A stretch of 64,000 bases of DNA from Sulfurisphaera ohwakuensis (GTDB taxonomy: Archaea; Thermoproteota; Thermoprotei_A; Sulfolobales; Sulfolobaceae): assembly GCF_009729055.1 (NCBI RefSeq), contig NZ_CP045484.1, positions 1,674,001 to 1,738,000 on the forward strand, in the 5' to 3' direction. The notes beneath the pieces are model-generated. The model saw only the letters and a list, made by a program, of their open reading frames with translations. It had not been told where the DNA came from and did no database searches. Every line of letters starts with the position of its first letter. Positions within the stretch are counted from its first letter, which is position 1. Shown here one piece after another: positions 1-9,575 of this stretch. The translations under genes were made by a program, and so were the position numbers.

Positions 1-752
1 CTGCTGCAACAGTAGCTGCAATCATCCCTGGAGTAGAAGTTATAGTTCCTCCTCAAGTAGCAGCTGTTTCTGGTTTTCCTAAATCTCTCCTTGTAGATTC
101 ATCTGGAAATCCAATTAAAGCTTCTGAAATACCAGTAAACAGTCCTTATATTGTTCTCTTTGAATACCCTATGACCGGGGAACCGAACTTCCTATTGAAT
201 CTAGGAGATTCGTCTGGCAAACCAGTAGAAATACCTCCAACAAAAGTTGTTGTTCCACAGACTGGAGATACTTATGACTTTCCTGGAGGAGTAGGTCCAA
301 ATAAATCAATCGTAGCTTATAGTGCAATATGCCAGCACCTTGGTTGCACTCCACCATATATACACTTTTATCCACCACAATATGTTAGTCCTTCACAATT
401 AACTGCACCAGAACCAGATCAATTAACTGCCCAAGCATTATTAGCTGCTAAACAAGCTAAAGTGCCAGCAATAATCCATTGTGATTGTCACGGTTCTACA
501 TATGATCCTTATCGTGGTGCTGCTGTTTTAACTGGTCCTACACAGAGACCATTACCTACTGTTGTATTAGAGTGGGATTCTAGTACAGACTATCTTTATG
601 CTGTAGGATCTATAGGAGTTGCGGTTTATCCAGAAGGAGCTAACGGCGTACCGTCATCTAATCCAAAAGTTGATTTAGATAATAGTTTTGGGTCTCCAGT
701 GGGTAGCAAGACGACTGTTCAAAATACTCAAAATCCTTTTAGCGGAAGTTAA
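1..752 (+). CDS. soxL: Rieske iron-sulfur protein (SoxL type), 5' end cut off
   Basis: Rieske [2Fe-2S] subunit of a quinol-oxidising cytochrome b complex, expected on the outer face of the membrane. The reading frame is open from base 3, so the gene begins before the window; the first ATG in frame (171) is inside the protein. The visible residues start with an alanine-rich hydrophobic stretch, probably the end of the membrane anchor. Cluster ligands are visible as CQHLGC and CDCHGSTYD, the two Rieske boxes, separated by an insert of about 50 residues rich in Ala/Gln. It lies 120 bases before a cytochrome b gene on the same strand, as in the Sulfolobus soxL-soxN pair. Family assignment is firm; which SoxL paralogue is inference. 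Confidence 0.93.
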   Translation, partial: AATVAAIIPGVEVIVPPQVAAVSGFPKSLLVDSSGNPIKASEIPVNSPYIVLFEYPMTGEPNFLLNLGDSSGKPVEIPPTKVVVPQTGDTYDFPGGVGPNKSIVAYSAICQHLGCTPPYIHFYPPQYVSPSQLTAPEPDQLTAQALLAAKQAKVPAIIHCDCHGSTYDPYRGAAVLTGPTQRPLPTVVLEWDSSTDYLYAVGSIGVAVYPEGANGVPSSNPKVDLDNSFGSPVGSKTTVQNTQNPFSGS

Positions 753-872
753 TTTTTTCCTCTTTTTATTATTTTCTTATTTAATTTTTGATAAATAGTG
801 AAGTATCTTCATCATTTCTTAAAAATCAGTCCAACGCTTAATCCTTTTTTAATATCTTTCTAATTTAATCAT

Positions 873-2360
873 ATGAGTGATAGAGTCTCAAATTGGTTTA
901 AGGAAAGACTGGGATTAGATGATTTACCATTTTTCAGAACACCAGACTATATGTATAAAGTCAATTTCTGGCTAGGAGCACTAGTAGCTTCAGCATTTAT
1001 CTATACTGTAATATCCGGTTTAATACTACTTCTCTATTATAATCCTGACCAAGGATATGAGTCCACATTATTCATCATAGATAAAGTTCCTTATGGATCT
1101 GTAGCCCTCTATAGCCACTTATATGGCGCTTATGCAATGATAATTTTAGCTTATGTTCATATGTTTAGAAATTACTTCGCTGGAGCGTACAAAAGACCTA
1201 GAGAGTTACTATGGATAATTGGAGTTATTATGTTAGTTCTAACATTAGGTACTTCTTTCCTTGGATATAGCTTAATCGGTGATGCATTGGCTACTAGTGC
1301 TGTAGATGTAGGTGCTGGAATAGTTTCTTCAGTTCCTGGATTATCGGGATTATTACCAGTATTATTTGGAAATTACGATGCTGGTCAGTACGGTAGAGTA
1401 TTAGCATTACATATAATTTTTGCTGCACTTATTGGAGTGCTATTTGTATTTCACTTCTTCCTAGCCGAGCACTACGGAATGATGCCGTCAAGGAAGGAAA
1501 AACCAAAAGCCCCTGCAGTATATACAAAGGAGGAATGGATGAAATTTAACCCATGGTGGCCAAGGAATTTTGTTTATATGATGTCATTAGTCTTCCTAAC
1601 TTGGGGCTTTATACTAGTTATTCCAAATGCACTATCATATTTAAGTGGATTACCACAGCAATTAAATCCATTCTTAAATCCAAAGCCTGCTCCTCCACCA
1701 AATTCTCCAGCTGCTGCACATATAACAACTTATCCACCATGGTTCTTCCTATTCCTATATAAGATGGCTGATTTCACTAACAACGTATTATTATTCCTAC
1801 TATTTAGCTCAATAATACCCCTAGTTTACCTAATAATTGTGCCATTCCTAGATAGAAGCGCAGAACTGCATCCTCTAAAAAGGAAAGTATTCACTGGTAT
1901 AGGAATACTAATGATTGTGTATTTAATTCAAAATACTATTTGGGGTGATCTAACCCCTGGAGTACCAATACCATTTAAGCAACAAGTTATAGCATTCTTA
2001 CCTCCAGCAGTAATAGTTGCTATAGGAATGTATTTCTTACCATCACCAAAAACAGAGACAAATGCTTCTTCACCATCATTAACTCAATCTACAAGTATTA
2101 CTAAAATGATGACGCAAAACTTACCTAATTTGCCTATAAAAGCTGTAGGAAAAGTAGAAGTTGCCTCTGAAACTAAAAAGAAATTTGCTGAGATTTTGAT
2201 ATCAATACTCTTTATTATGGCAGTAATATTAGCGGCACAAATATGGACAATACCTTCAACTGGTCCAGCCTCTAATCTATTTGGTATCGACTTAGGATTG
2301 ATATTTATAATGCTAGGTGAGGCAATATCCTTGTATCATTACGTAGTATATAAGAAATAA
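873..2360 (+). CDS. soxN: Cytochrome b, SoxN type
   Basis: Di-heme cytochrome b partner of the preceding Rieske protein; transfers electrons from reduced caldariellaquinone. 495 residues, longer than bacterial cytochrome b (about 400) because of extra C-terminal helices. Heme histidines are visible in two helices: HLYGAYAMIILAYVHM and LHIIFAALIGVLFVFHFF. The conserved quinone-site region shows as YPPWFFLFLYKMADF, near the PEWY position of classical cytochrome b but with PPW in place of PEW. About ten membrane segments. The upstream spacer is AT-rich with a TATA-like stretch near 861-868. Function follows from family and neighbours; the extra C-terminal region (after about residue 390) is not explained. 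Confidence 0.93.
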   Translation: MSDRVSNWFKERLGLDDLPFFRTPDYMYKVNFWLGALVASAFIYTVISGLILLLYYNPDQGYESTLFIIDKVPYGSVALYSHLYGAYAMIILAYVHMFRNYFAGAYKRPRELLWIIGVIMLVLTLGTSFLGYSLIGDALATSAVDVGAGIVSSVPGLSGLLPVLFGNYDAGQYGRVLALHIIFAALIGVLFVFHFFLAEHYGMMPSRKEKPKAPAVYTKEEWMKFNPWWPRNFVYMMSLVFLTWGFILVIPNALSYLSGLPQQLNPFLNPKPAPPPNSPAAAHITTYPPWFFLFLYKMADFTNNVLLFLLFSSIIPLVYLIIVPFLDRSAELHPLKRKVFTGIGILMIVYLIQNTIWGDLTPGVPIPFKQQVIAFLPPAVIVAIGMYFLPSPKTETNASSPSLTQSTSITKMMTQNLPNLPIKAVGKVEVASETKKKFAEILISILFIMAVILAAQIWTIPSTGPASNLFGIDLGLIFIMLGEAISLYHYVVYKK

Positions 2361-2409
2361 AATATTTTTTATTAGTTTTTCCCAAAATTTATATTGGGGG
2401 TGTTTTGTT

Positions 2410-2700
2410 TTGATTAGTGTTGGTTTTTATTATAGGGTTAAGAGGGGTTTTGAGAATGAGTTTGAGAGGAAGTTTGGTGAGGTTGTTTCTTTTTTGTCTA
2501 ATTTTAAGGGTTTTAGGGGTGCTAGGCTTTATAGGAGTGTTGATGATCCTTCTGAGTATTTGATTTATAGTGAGTGGGAGGATTTGGAGTCTTATAAGAA
2601 TTTTATCAACAGTACTGCTTATAGGGAGACTGTTGAGTATGGTAGGAGTATTATTGAGGGTAGACCAACACACAAAGTATTCCAACAAGTAAACACATAA
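2410..2700 (+). CDS. Antibiotic-biosynthesis-monooxygenase (ABM) fold protein
   Basis: Small (96 residues) dimeric alpha/beta-barrel protein of the ABM superfamily, whose members include heme-degrading and quinone-modifying monooxygenases. The pattern is typical: an N-terminal strand with a Tyr-rich start, a helix FENEFERKFGEVVSFLS, then YLIYSEWEDLESYKNFINS. The start is TTG, supported by a G-rich ribosome-binding stretch at 2396-2402. Substrate unknown; position directly behind soxLN hints at heme or quinone chemistry, which is inference. The coding strand is strongly G/T-biased up to about 2663, then C/A-rich for the last 40 bases, unlike the neighbours. Confidence 0.75.
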   Translation: MISVGFYYRVKRGFENEFERKFGEVVSFLSNFKGFRGARLYRSVDDPSEYLIYSEWEDLESYKNFINSTAYRETVEYGRSIIEGRPTHKVFQQVNT

Positions 2701-2777
2701 AAAAGTAAAGATATTATTTTTTTATTTTAACTCCAAAAAGTTTTTAAGTATAGAGTTTAAACTATATTTGATGACAT

Positions 2778-3221
2778 ATGAAAATTACAATAGGTGAGAT
2801 AATTGCTATATTATTAATTTTAGCAGGATTATCTTTAGGGTTTTTATCAGCTACTCCAACAACTTCTACACATTTATCATTAATTTCGCCATCTGCGGTT
2901 TCTAAATACTTAGGAAACTCCTGGACAATTAACTATGAATATATTGGTAGTGGTTACTATTCTAAGATACCCCAATTGCAAATTTATAAGAATGCTGAAT
3001 TAGTATATGAAAACCTAACTGACAGTTTAGGTGATGAATTGATAATAATATACGCTTATCCATATCATGGTACTAATACTCTTTACGTTCACGGATATAC
3101 AGTCTTGTTTACAACAAATAAAGGAAACGGATATTTAATGATTAGCTATATAGGAAATTCCACATCAGTAAGTGTAACACAGATAGAGGCATTAGCTAAC
3201 TATATCTTCAACGTTGAATAA
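2778..3221 (+). CDS. Secreted or membrane-anchored protein of unknown function
   Basis: 147 residues. Residues 5-25 form one hydrophobic segment (signal peptide or anchor); the rest is Tyr/Ser/Thr-rich and probably beta-stranded, with possible N-glycosylation sites (NLTD, NSTS), as usual for sulfolobal outside proteins. No family recognised. It sits in the position occupied in some Sulfolobus genomes by a small gene of unknown function after soxN, so an accessory role in the respiratory complex is possible but unproven. A TATA-like stretch near 2760-2767 suggests its own promoter. Confidence 0.7.
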   Translation: MKITIGEIIAILLILAGLSLGFLSATPTTSTHLSLISPSAVSKYLGNSWTINYEYIGSGYYSKIPQLQIYKNAELVYENLTDSLGDELIIIYAYPYHGTNTLYVHGYTVLFTTNKGNGYLMISYIGNSTSVSVTQIEALANYIFNVE

Positions 3222-3250
3222 TTTTTAAGCATTGAAAAGAAAGATTTTTT

Positions 3251-4318
3251 ATGGTAAATTATTTTCCCTACCTCTTAAATTATCTTAACTCATCTGAATT
3301 TTTCCCAGTAGATCAAATAATACCAGAGCTTAGACCATTATACTCATTTATCTTAGCATATAAATTTTCTTGTCAAGGAAATCTTCAACAAGCATCATTT
3401 TTGCTTCAAAGTGCTAGAGATTCCCCATTTATTAACCCTTATTCGTTAAAACAGCATCAGCTACATAATCCACAATGCTATGATAAGCTTTTCTTAGCCG
3501 TAAACTCATTCTATCTTCCTAACGATCCTTGGAGAAATGCCTTATCAGCAATAATACTTGAAACTAAAGGGTATATTACCCCTAATTCTAGCTTTATAAC
3601 GGAAGGAATCTCAAACGCTTTACAATTGATTAATAAGACAATATCTCTTTCCCCTCATGTAATTTATAAGCTTTATAAAGCATTTATCTCTAGGGATTTC
3701 GATAATAAGCACTTACAGCTTGTTAAGGATTACTTTAAAGAAATAGAACCCCATTTCCTAAATTACTATCAAGCTCTCTTTGATTTATCTTTTTACCACC
3801 TTTCCTTTCTAAAATATACTGATTACTCTCCAGTAGTTGCTACTATAACAAATTTCATTTCTTTTGGTGAAGTTGATTTATTATCAGAAGGGGTAAAAAA
3901 GATATCTTCTCATCTTACCCAAACACCACTAGCGTTTACAGATCTATATTTTGCCTCTAGGGATTTGGGTATTTTAGTTAGTGAAATAATTTCTTCTCCG
4001 AGTTTTAATTTAGAGCAAGTTGATCACGTTAGAGATTTAAGCTTAGAGGCTTTATCTCATGCTATGAAAGAATTAGAGAAACATGGAAGAGAAAGGTATG
4101 CTATCTCTATAAAGGTAATGATTAATAGAATAGCTGGTAAAAAGACAGATGAACTTTTAAAATACTTTAATTTAATGAAAGAAATACAAGATGTTGCATA
4201 TAAGGATTACATTTACTTCCTTTACCAAGGTGCCAGTAGTAAGGTTAAAGAGGAGTTATGCAACTTACCAGAATTAAAAGAATCTTGTAAAAATCTTAAA
4301 CAAGGACAGATTTTATAA
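3251..4318 (+). CDS. Hypothetical alpha-helical protein
   Basis: 355 residues, no membrane segment, no recognised motif. Composition is rich in Leu, Phe, Tyr, Ser and Lys and reads as repeated amphipathic helices (TPR-like spacing is possible, but I cannot assign a repeat). Four Cys are spread along the chain (CQGN, PQCYD, ELCN, ESCK). It follows the 147-residue gene by 29 bases, with a short TATA-like element before it. Real gene by length and codon use; function unknown. Confidence 0.75.
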   Translation: MVNYFPYLLNYLNSSEFFPVDQIIPELRPLYSFILAYKFSCQGNLQQASFLLQSARDSPFINPYSLKQHQLHNPQCYDKLFLAVNSFYLPNDPWRNALSAIILETKGYITPNSSFITEGISNALQLINKTISLSPHVIYKLYKAFISRDFDNKHLQLVKDYFKEIEPHFLNYYQALFDLSFYHLSFLKYTDYSPVVATITNFISFGEVDLLSEGVKKISSHLTQTPLAFTDLYFASRDLGILVSEIISSPSFNLEQVDHVRDLSLEALSHAMKELEKHGRERYAISIKVMINRIAGKKTDELLKYFNLMKEIQDVAYKDYIYFLYQGASSKVKEELCNLPELKESCKNLKQGQIL

Positions 4319-4380
4319 TTATAAATTCTAAAAACCTATAAGAGAAAATTTATTAGTTACCGAACTAAGTAAGCATTGCA

Positions 4381-5787
4381 ATGAATATCAAGCTTGTACT
4401 TTTAGTACTTACATTAGGAACACTAATGGCTGCAGTTGATACTACAATAGTTCTTTTAGCCTTACCTACGATAACTGTAGACCTAAATACAGACTTACTT
4501 ACATCAATCTGGGTATTATTAGCTTACCTCTTGGTTTTAGCAATACTAACTACTCAGACTGGTAGGCTAGGTGATATTCTAGGAAGAAGTAAAATCTATA
4601 ACTTGGGCTTTATATTATTTACCCTAGCATCTGCATTAGCTGGTGCTTCAGCAAATATTTACGAATTAATTGCATTTAGAGTTATTCAGGCTATTGGGGG
4701 TGCAATGTTAACTGCTAATAGTAATGCCATAATTGCCGATATTTTCCCTCCTCAAGAAAGAGGAAGAGCTTATGGGATAACTTCATTAGGATGGAATATT
4801 GGAGCTCTGCTTGGAATAGTATTAGGAGGAATTTTAACTACATTCTTTGGATGGAGGTTCATATTCTACATTAATGTTCCTATTGGAATAATAGCTGTAA
4901 TAATAGGTTTAAGAAATATTAAAGATATAAATAAAGTTAAATCATCCTTAGATATAACTGGAGCTTTAATTCTCGGAATCTCATTAACTTTCATATCACT
5001 TTCAGTTATGTTCATGGCTGCTAACGGTATGAGTATGCAATATCTTCTTGAGTTACTTGTGGGAGTCCTACTAGTGCCACTGTTTATTTATAACGAGATA
5101 AAGGTTAAAATGCCTATGATAAACATCTCAGTATTTAAAATAAGATTGTTATCCTTCTCTCTCATTTCCAGCTTTCTGCAGGGTGTTGGTGCATTAGCCT
5201 TAACATTTCTATTAATAATGTATTTACAAGGTGTCAGAGGTTTATCACCGTTAGATTCCTCTCTTCTGTTAACACCTAGTTATATTATAGCTAGTGTGCT
5301 AGCTCCAATAATGGGTAGAAGAGCTGATAAAGGTTCACCAGGTTTGATTGCTGGGATAGGGTTGATATTCATATTTATCTCCTTACTCCTTTACTATCTC
5401 CTGTTAACACCAACAACACCACTGTATGACATTTTATGGATTTCAGCAATAACTGGTATTGGTTCAGCAATGTTTTGGCCATCAAATGCAGCAGCAATAA
5501 TGTATTATGCGCCTAAGCAATACTATGGTTCGGTTTCTGGTATTTCTAGGACTTTAGGAAGCATAGGTACTGTCTTAAGTTATGTTATGAGCATTTCAAT
5601 AGCTACTTTAGTTATTCCTAGATATGTTGCGTTTGAAATCTTATTAGGTACAAACGCATTAGATCCGAAAACTGGTGCAGATTTTGTTCAAGGCTTACAC
5701 TTTGCTTTCCTAGTTTCTGCTGTAATAATTATTATTGCGTCAATATTCTCAATGGCTAGTGGGATAAAAAGAAAATTAAGTTCTTAG
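4381..5787 (+). CDS. MFS transporter, DHA2 (14-helix) drug exporter family
   Basis: 468 residues, 14 predicted membrane helices. Motif A is visible as GRLGDILGRSKIYNLGF, and the DHA2/motif C signature as WRFIFYINVPIGIIAVI. N-terminal motif D1 is VDTTIVLLALPTI. Proton-driven export of hydrophobic compounds is the usual family role; the substrate is unknown. Monocistronic: convergent with the ABC permease gene, whose stop lies 11 bases away. A close relative with the same signatures is at 46818-48470, there coupled to a MarR regulator; this copy has no adjacent regulator. Confidence 0.92.
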   Translation: MNIKLVLLVLTLGTLMAAVDTTIVLLALPTITVDLNTDLLTSIWVLLAYLLVLAILTTQTGRLGDILGRSKIYNLGFILFTLASALAGASANIYELIAFRVIQAIGGAMLTANSNAIIADIFPPQERGRAYGITSLGWNIGALLGIVLGGILTTFFGWRFIFYINVPIGIIAVIIGLRNIKDINKVKSSLDITGALILGISLTFISLSVMFMAANGMSMQYLLELLVGVLLVPLFIYNEIKVKMPMINISVFKIRLLSFSLISSFLQGVGALALTFLLIMYLQGVRGLSPLDSSLLLTPSYIIASVLAPIMGRRADKGSPGLIAGIGLIFIFISLLLYYLLLTPTTPLYDILWISAITGIGSAMFWPSNAAAIMYYAPKQYYGSVSGISRTLGSIGTVLSYVMSISIATLVIPRYVAFEILLGTNALDPKTGADFVQGLHFAFLVSAVIIIIASIFSMASGIKRKLSS

Positions 5788-5797
5788 AATTTTTATC

Positions 5798-7183
5798 TCA
5801 TATATTCAATCGTTTGAAGATAATATATCCTCCTAGGACAGGTAATATTATCCACAACAGTTGGCTAATTACTGAAACCCCTAAATTAACTCCCTTTGGG
5901 AAATGAAGGTATAACATGTAATATGAGATTAATGAGCTAACGGATGAAGGGTTAATGTAGTAGCTTAGTACATTATTTAATGACGGATATAAAAGGCTAA
6001 TAACGGATATTGCTATATCTACAATAAAATATAATGCTATTGAGATTCCTAAACCAGCAGTTGGAGATGTAAGAGAGTAAAATAAGTAGCTAATTGAATA
6101 CCATACTAATACGATCGTAAAAGTATAGATAAACATGTAATAAGCAATAAAAGATGGTATAAAGTGTAATAATGAATACGACGTTATTGAAATTGCTAAG
6201 CTAAACAGTAAGCTTGCTACTAACGTAGATATGACACCAGAAAAGTATCTTGTAAAATAGAGCTGTCCTCTTGTTATTGGCCTAGAAAGTATAAAGTCTA
6301 ATCCTCTATCTTTCAACTTTCCAAACATTACGTATGCAACGTAAATAAAGATTATAATAAATGCAAACGAGAATAATCCCATAGCTCCTAGCATAGGGGT
6401 TACTATCTCGAATTCTATCTCTGGTTCTAAAGGCATACCTGTTCCACTTAACGAGACATTAGGAACACCGACATAAATATAAAAGGTATGTGAAGGTATC
6501 TGAATTACATCATCTTTTATTCCGTTAACAGATAAGTTGATCGTTTTAATCACAGAATTATTAAGATTTCTGAATTCTACAGAAAAATTTCCAATGCCAG
6601 CAAATATAAAGTGTGCTGTAGTGCTATTGTAACCAGCTATAACATAGAATACCAGAAAGAAAGGCTGAGAAGCGTATGCAATGCTTGAGTAATCGACTAG
6701 TTTGCTTATATTTGCAAAAATTATAGTATTAATAAACGGATTTTCAATTTGGTTACTAGTTTGTACGCTAGATCCGAAAGAATTAAATCCTACAGAAATA
6801 TGATTAATATTTACATGTAATATTACCTTTTCTTCTCCATTATAATTAGCTGTGATTGACGATGGGAAAGTAGAAGTATCTACTACAATATATCCAGATG
6901 AGTTAGTTACATAGGTATTATTATTTATCTTTATAGCCACTCCCGATAATGGATTACCATCAGTATCAAAGGCAAATCCTATAATATGATATACTCCACT
7001 AGCCTGATTTTGACTAACGGTAACTATTACGTTATAATTGTATAGTTCTGCAGGATATATATTGAGAGAATGATATGCCTCGTAAATTATTCCTACTCCA
7101 CCAACAACAAAGAGTATTAAGAAAATTAATACAGAAAGTCTTAAAAATGTTCTTCTAAAATCATAAAGTAGCGGATTTACCAT
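5798..7183 (-). CDS. ABC-2 type permease with an extracytoplasmic domain
   Basis: 461 residues. Residue order: one N-terminal helix (about 12-32), an outside domain of about 230 residues, then five or six C-terminal helices. The start of the outside domain resembles the carboxypeptidase-regulatory/Ig-like fold (GFAFDTDGNPLSGVAIKINN), then Asn-rich strands with many NxS/T sites. The C-terminal half contains the ABC-2 permease pattern (DRGLDFILSRPITRGQLYF). Its partner ATPase is divergently encoded at 7302-8213. Exporter by family; the substrate is unknown. The large sensor-like insert between helix 1 and 2 is the unusual part. Confidence 0.82.
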   Translation of the reverse strand: MVNPLLYDFRRTFLRLSVLIFLILFVVGGVGIIYEAYHSLNIYPAELYNYNVIVTVSQNQASGVYHIIGFAFDTDGNPLSGVAIKINNNTYVTNSSGYIVVDTSTFPSSITANYNGEEKVILHVNINHISVGFNSFGSSVQTSNQIENPFINTIIFANISKLVDYSSIAYASQPFFLVFYVIAGYNSTTAHFIFAGIGNFSVEFRNLNNSVIKTINLSVNGIKDDVIQIPSHTFYIYVGVPNVSLSGTGMPLEPEIEFEIVTPMLGAMGLFSFAFIIIFIYVAYVMFGKLKDRGLDFILSRPITRGQLYFTRYFSGVISTLVASLLFSLAISITSYSLLHFIPSFIAYYMFIYTFTIVLVWYSISYLFYSLTSPTAGLGISIALYFIVDIAISVISLLYPSLNNVLSYYINPSSVSSLISYYMLYLHFPKGVNLGVSVISQLLWIILPVLGGYIIFKRLNI

Positions 7184-7301
7184 ATATTTTACATGTTGTT
7201 ATTAGATTTTAAATTTAATGCTTATATTGAAGAATTTTAACGACTCAACACCATATTCACTTTCTAAAAACTTTTTATATTTAGAAGTAATATGTAACTT
7301 A

Positions 7302-8213
7302 ATGATTAGAATAGTAAATCTCTATAAGAAGTATGGCGATTTCTTAGCTCTTAAAGGAGTTTCCTTTGATGTAAATAATGGAGAAGTTGTAGGCTTTGTT
7401 GGACTAAACGGGGCTGGTAAAACGACTACAATAAAAATTTCAGCTGGTGTAAATTTTCCCACATCGGGTGATGTGGAGATTGATGGATATAGTATTACTA
7501 AAGATAAAAGGAAAGCAAGTAGAAACGTTGGTTGGGTTCCAGAACTGCCTAATTTTGAGCCAGATGTAAAAGCTTTGGATTACTTTGTCTATTTAGCTGG
7601 CTATTATGGTATTTCCTCTCAAGAAGCTAAAAACCTGGGCAAAAAGCTTTTAGAAGAGGTTGGTCTCTCAGAATGGATGAACGTAAAGATTGGTAAGTTT
7701 TCTCAAGGAATGAAGAAGAGGTTCGCCTTAGCTGTTTCATTAGCTGGTAATCCTAATAACTTTCTATTTGATGAAGTTTTAAATGGCTTAGATCCTGCAG
7801 GGATGCAATTCTTTAAAGATTTAGCAATAAAAATGAAAAATGAAGGGAGAGCTATACTTTTCTCTTCTCATATTTTATCTGAGGTTGAAAACATAGCAGA
7901 TAGAGTAGTGTTTATTCATAAAGGTAAGATAATTGGAATTAAAAAGATGGAAGACTTAAGGAAAATGGTTTCAACAAACATTGTAAAAGCAGTGGTAAAC
8001 AATTACAACGAAGCACTAAAGGTTGCTGAAAAATATGGTAAACCGGCTATAGTGAATGGACAAATAATTATATCTGATTTTAAGGGCGATATCTCTGAAC
8101 TATCGAGTGAACTGAAACCTTATGGTTTAATAGAAATTGGTTATGAAAGACAAAATCTTGAAAGTGTTTTCTTCCAATTAATTTCTGAGAGTGAAAAAAG
8201 TGAAAGCCGTTGA
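7302..8213 (+). CDS. ABC transporter ATP-binding protein
   Basis: 303 residues starting at ATG 7302. Walker A GLNGAGKTTT, signature FSQGMKKR, Walker B-like NNFLFDEVLNGLDP (Phe-Asp-Glu instead of the usual hydrophobic-Asp-Glu), H-loop SSHILSEVE. I chose 7302 rather than the longer frame from 7218: the extra N-terminal residues do not resemble the family, and a TATA-like stretch at 7272-7280 lies about 25 bases before 7302, fitting a leaderless transcript. Family: CcmA/multidrug-type ATPases that pair with ABC-2 permeases. Divergent to the permease gene; overlaps the next gene by 23 bases. Confidence 0.92.
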   Translation: MIRIVNLYKKYGDFLALKGVSFDVNNGEVVGFVGLNGAGKTTTIKISAGVNFPTSGDVEIDGYSITKDKRKASRNVGWVPELPNFEPDVKALDYFVYLAGYYGISSQEAKNLGKKLLEEVGLSEWMNVKIGKFSQGMKKRFALAVSLAGNPNNFLFDEVLNGLDPAGMQFFKDLAIKMKNEGRAILFSSHILSEVENIADRVVFIHKGKIIGIKKMEDLRKMVSTNIVKAVVNNYNEALKVAEKYGKPAIVNGQIIISDFKGDISELSSELKPYGLIEIGYERQNLESVFFQLISESEKSESR

Positions 8214-8802
8214 TGCGATTAATGAACTTTTTGCCAATTATCGACTCATTATCCTTACTTTAATTATAGCGATAATTGGTGCTATAGTAGTGGGTATTAT
8301 TTCTTTACTTTTAGGACTAGGTGTATCTATTTCCTCAATCTTTGGAATCTCTTCCCCATACGGAGTAGTTGTAAAACTGATACTTTCTGTCATAGTAAGC
8401 ATATTTTACATATTTGCTTTAGCAATTTCAATTTACTCATACAAGAGATATTGGGATATCTCTAGAGCTTTTTCCAGTATAGGTATATTTTTCTCCGATG
8501 CAATAATAGCTGGAATAGCATTAGGTCTTGTAAACTTTATCTTCTCTTACATTCCAGTAGTGGGAATATTAATATCAGCATTAGTATTTACTGGTCTTGC
8601 GTTAAGTTTCTCCGTTTCCGAAAGAGGTAAAAAAATTGTTGACTCGATGAACGAAGGTTTTTCAGCAATATCTAGTTTAATAAGAATAGATGCTGTCTCT
8701 CTTCTCATCTTGTATATAGCGGCAATACTCTCTTTTATTCCTATTTTAAATATAGTCGCAATACCTTATGTTGCGGTATTATCGTCTCTTTTAACTAAGT
8801 AA
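8191..8802 (+). CDS. Polytopic membrane protein, operon with the ABC ATPase
   Basis: 203 residues with five or six hydrophobic segments, GTG start at 8191 (a second GTG at 8200 is possible). It overlaps the ATPase gene by 23 bases, so the two are translationally linked. Gly/Ile/Ser-rich helices with the pattern VGILISALVFTGLALSFSV resemble the DUF4013-like small membrane proteins of archaea, but I am not certain. It could be an accessory membrane part of the exporter; that is inference from overlap. Confidence 0.72.
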   Translation: MKKVKAVDAINELFANYRLIILTLIIAIIGAIVVGIISLLLGLGVSISSIFGISSPYGVVVKLILSVIVSIFYIFALAISIYSYKRYWDISRAFSSIGIFFSDAIIAGIALGLVNFIFSYIPVVGILISALVFTGLALSFSVSERGKKIVDSMNEGFSAISSLIRIDAVSLLILYIAAILSFIPILNIVAIPYVAVLSSLLTK

Positions 8803-9105
8803 TTTACTTAATTTCTCATAGAGTTCAGCGTTTTTGCTTTTTACAACTTCTTCATTTATCTTTTTTAACATAGAAATAATTTCAGATGAATTAGCTAATT
8901 CATGTCTTCCTAGGGGGGATTCGACATAAGCTTTTCCGTTTTTAATTACTATTTGTATTTTACCTAATTGAGAACCTATAGCAACTTCATAAGAAATTTC
9001 CTCAGCAATTCTTATCTCATCTTGGGAAACATTGACAACAATCCAACTACCTTGATAGCAAAAACCAATACCGTCTTTCCTTACCTCAACTCTTTGAAAT
9101 GACAT
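8791..9105 (-). CDS. Small hypothetical protein
   Basis: 104 residues, soluble, mixed strand/helix, ends in a charged helix (about residues 70-104). No family recognised. Convergent with the membrane protein gene and overlapping its 3' end by 12 bases; divergent from the 128-residue gene, leaving only 37 bases between the two starts for both promoters, so both are probably leaderless. Codon use like the surroundings, so likely real. Confidence 0.65.
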   Translation of the reverse strand: MSFQRVEVRKDGIGFCYQGSWIVVNVSQDEIRIAEEISYEVAIGSQLGKIQIVIKNGKAYVESPLGRHELANSSEIISMLKKINEEVVKSKNAELYEKLSKLLS

Positions 9106-9142
9106 AATTTATTTTATTTTCCCAGAGGTTAATATATTTATC

Positions 9143-9529
9143 ATGACCAAATCAATAATAAAAATTGATGACAAAATCTTGATAGAAATAAATAAGAAAG
9201 GGATAAATGCGATACTTGTCAACGGAGAAATAAAAGTAGGGGATTATGATGGTGTAGAATTTAAAGAAACAAAAATGAAGCATGAGGAATTTGTAAAGGA
9301 AATAGTTGATAAAGTAAAAGAATTTCTTTTGAAGTGTAACTTCATTCAGTCTATTGTTATGTCTGATATGTATTACATAAAATTTTATCTCGGTGAAAGA
9401 GAAGTTATTGCGTTTATCTCAGAAGATGGAAAAATTACACTAAACGTTGAAGTAGAGTTAAACGAAGATTTAAAGGAAAAATTACTTTTGTGCGTAGATG
9501 AATTTAAAAAATTATTAAAAATCTCTTGA
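9143..9529 (+). CDS. Small hypothetical protein, Lys/Glu-rich
   Basis: 128 residues, highly charged (Lys, Glu, Asp) with alternating strands and helices, three Cys (KCNFI, LLCVD). No recognised domain and no membrane segment. Divergent from the 104-residue gene; both have similar size and style, so a distant relation is possible, but I could not align them convincingly. Function unknown. Confidence 0.65.
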   Translation: MTKSIIKIDDKILIEINKKGINAILVNGEIKVGDYDGVEFKETKMKHEEFVKEIVDKVKEFLLKCNFIQSIVMSDMYYIKFYLGEREVIAFISEDGKITLNVEVELNEDLKEKLLLCVDEFKKLLKIS

Positions 9530-9575
9530 AGGTTTTCTCTTTAAGTTTTTTAGTAATTATGATGAAAAATTGTAT

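Noticed and set aside
2389-2688. 99-residue frame antisense to the ABM gene
   Set aside because: It arises because the sense gene is almost free of C; the product is a low-complexity Ile/Thr/Asn/Lys sequence and the sense strand has a clear ABM fold.
7218-7301. 28-residue N-terminal extension of the ABC ATPase
   Set aside because: The residues do not fit the family, and a TATA-like element lies inside this stretch, so translation from 7302 is more likely.
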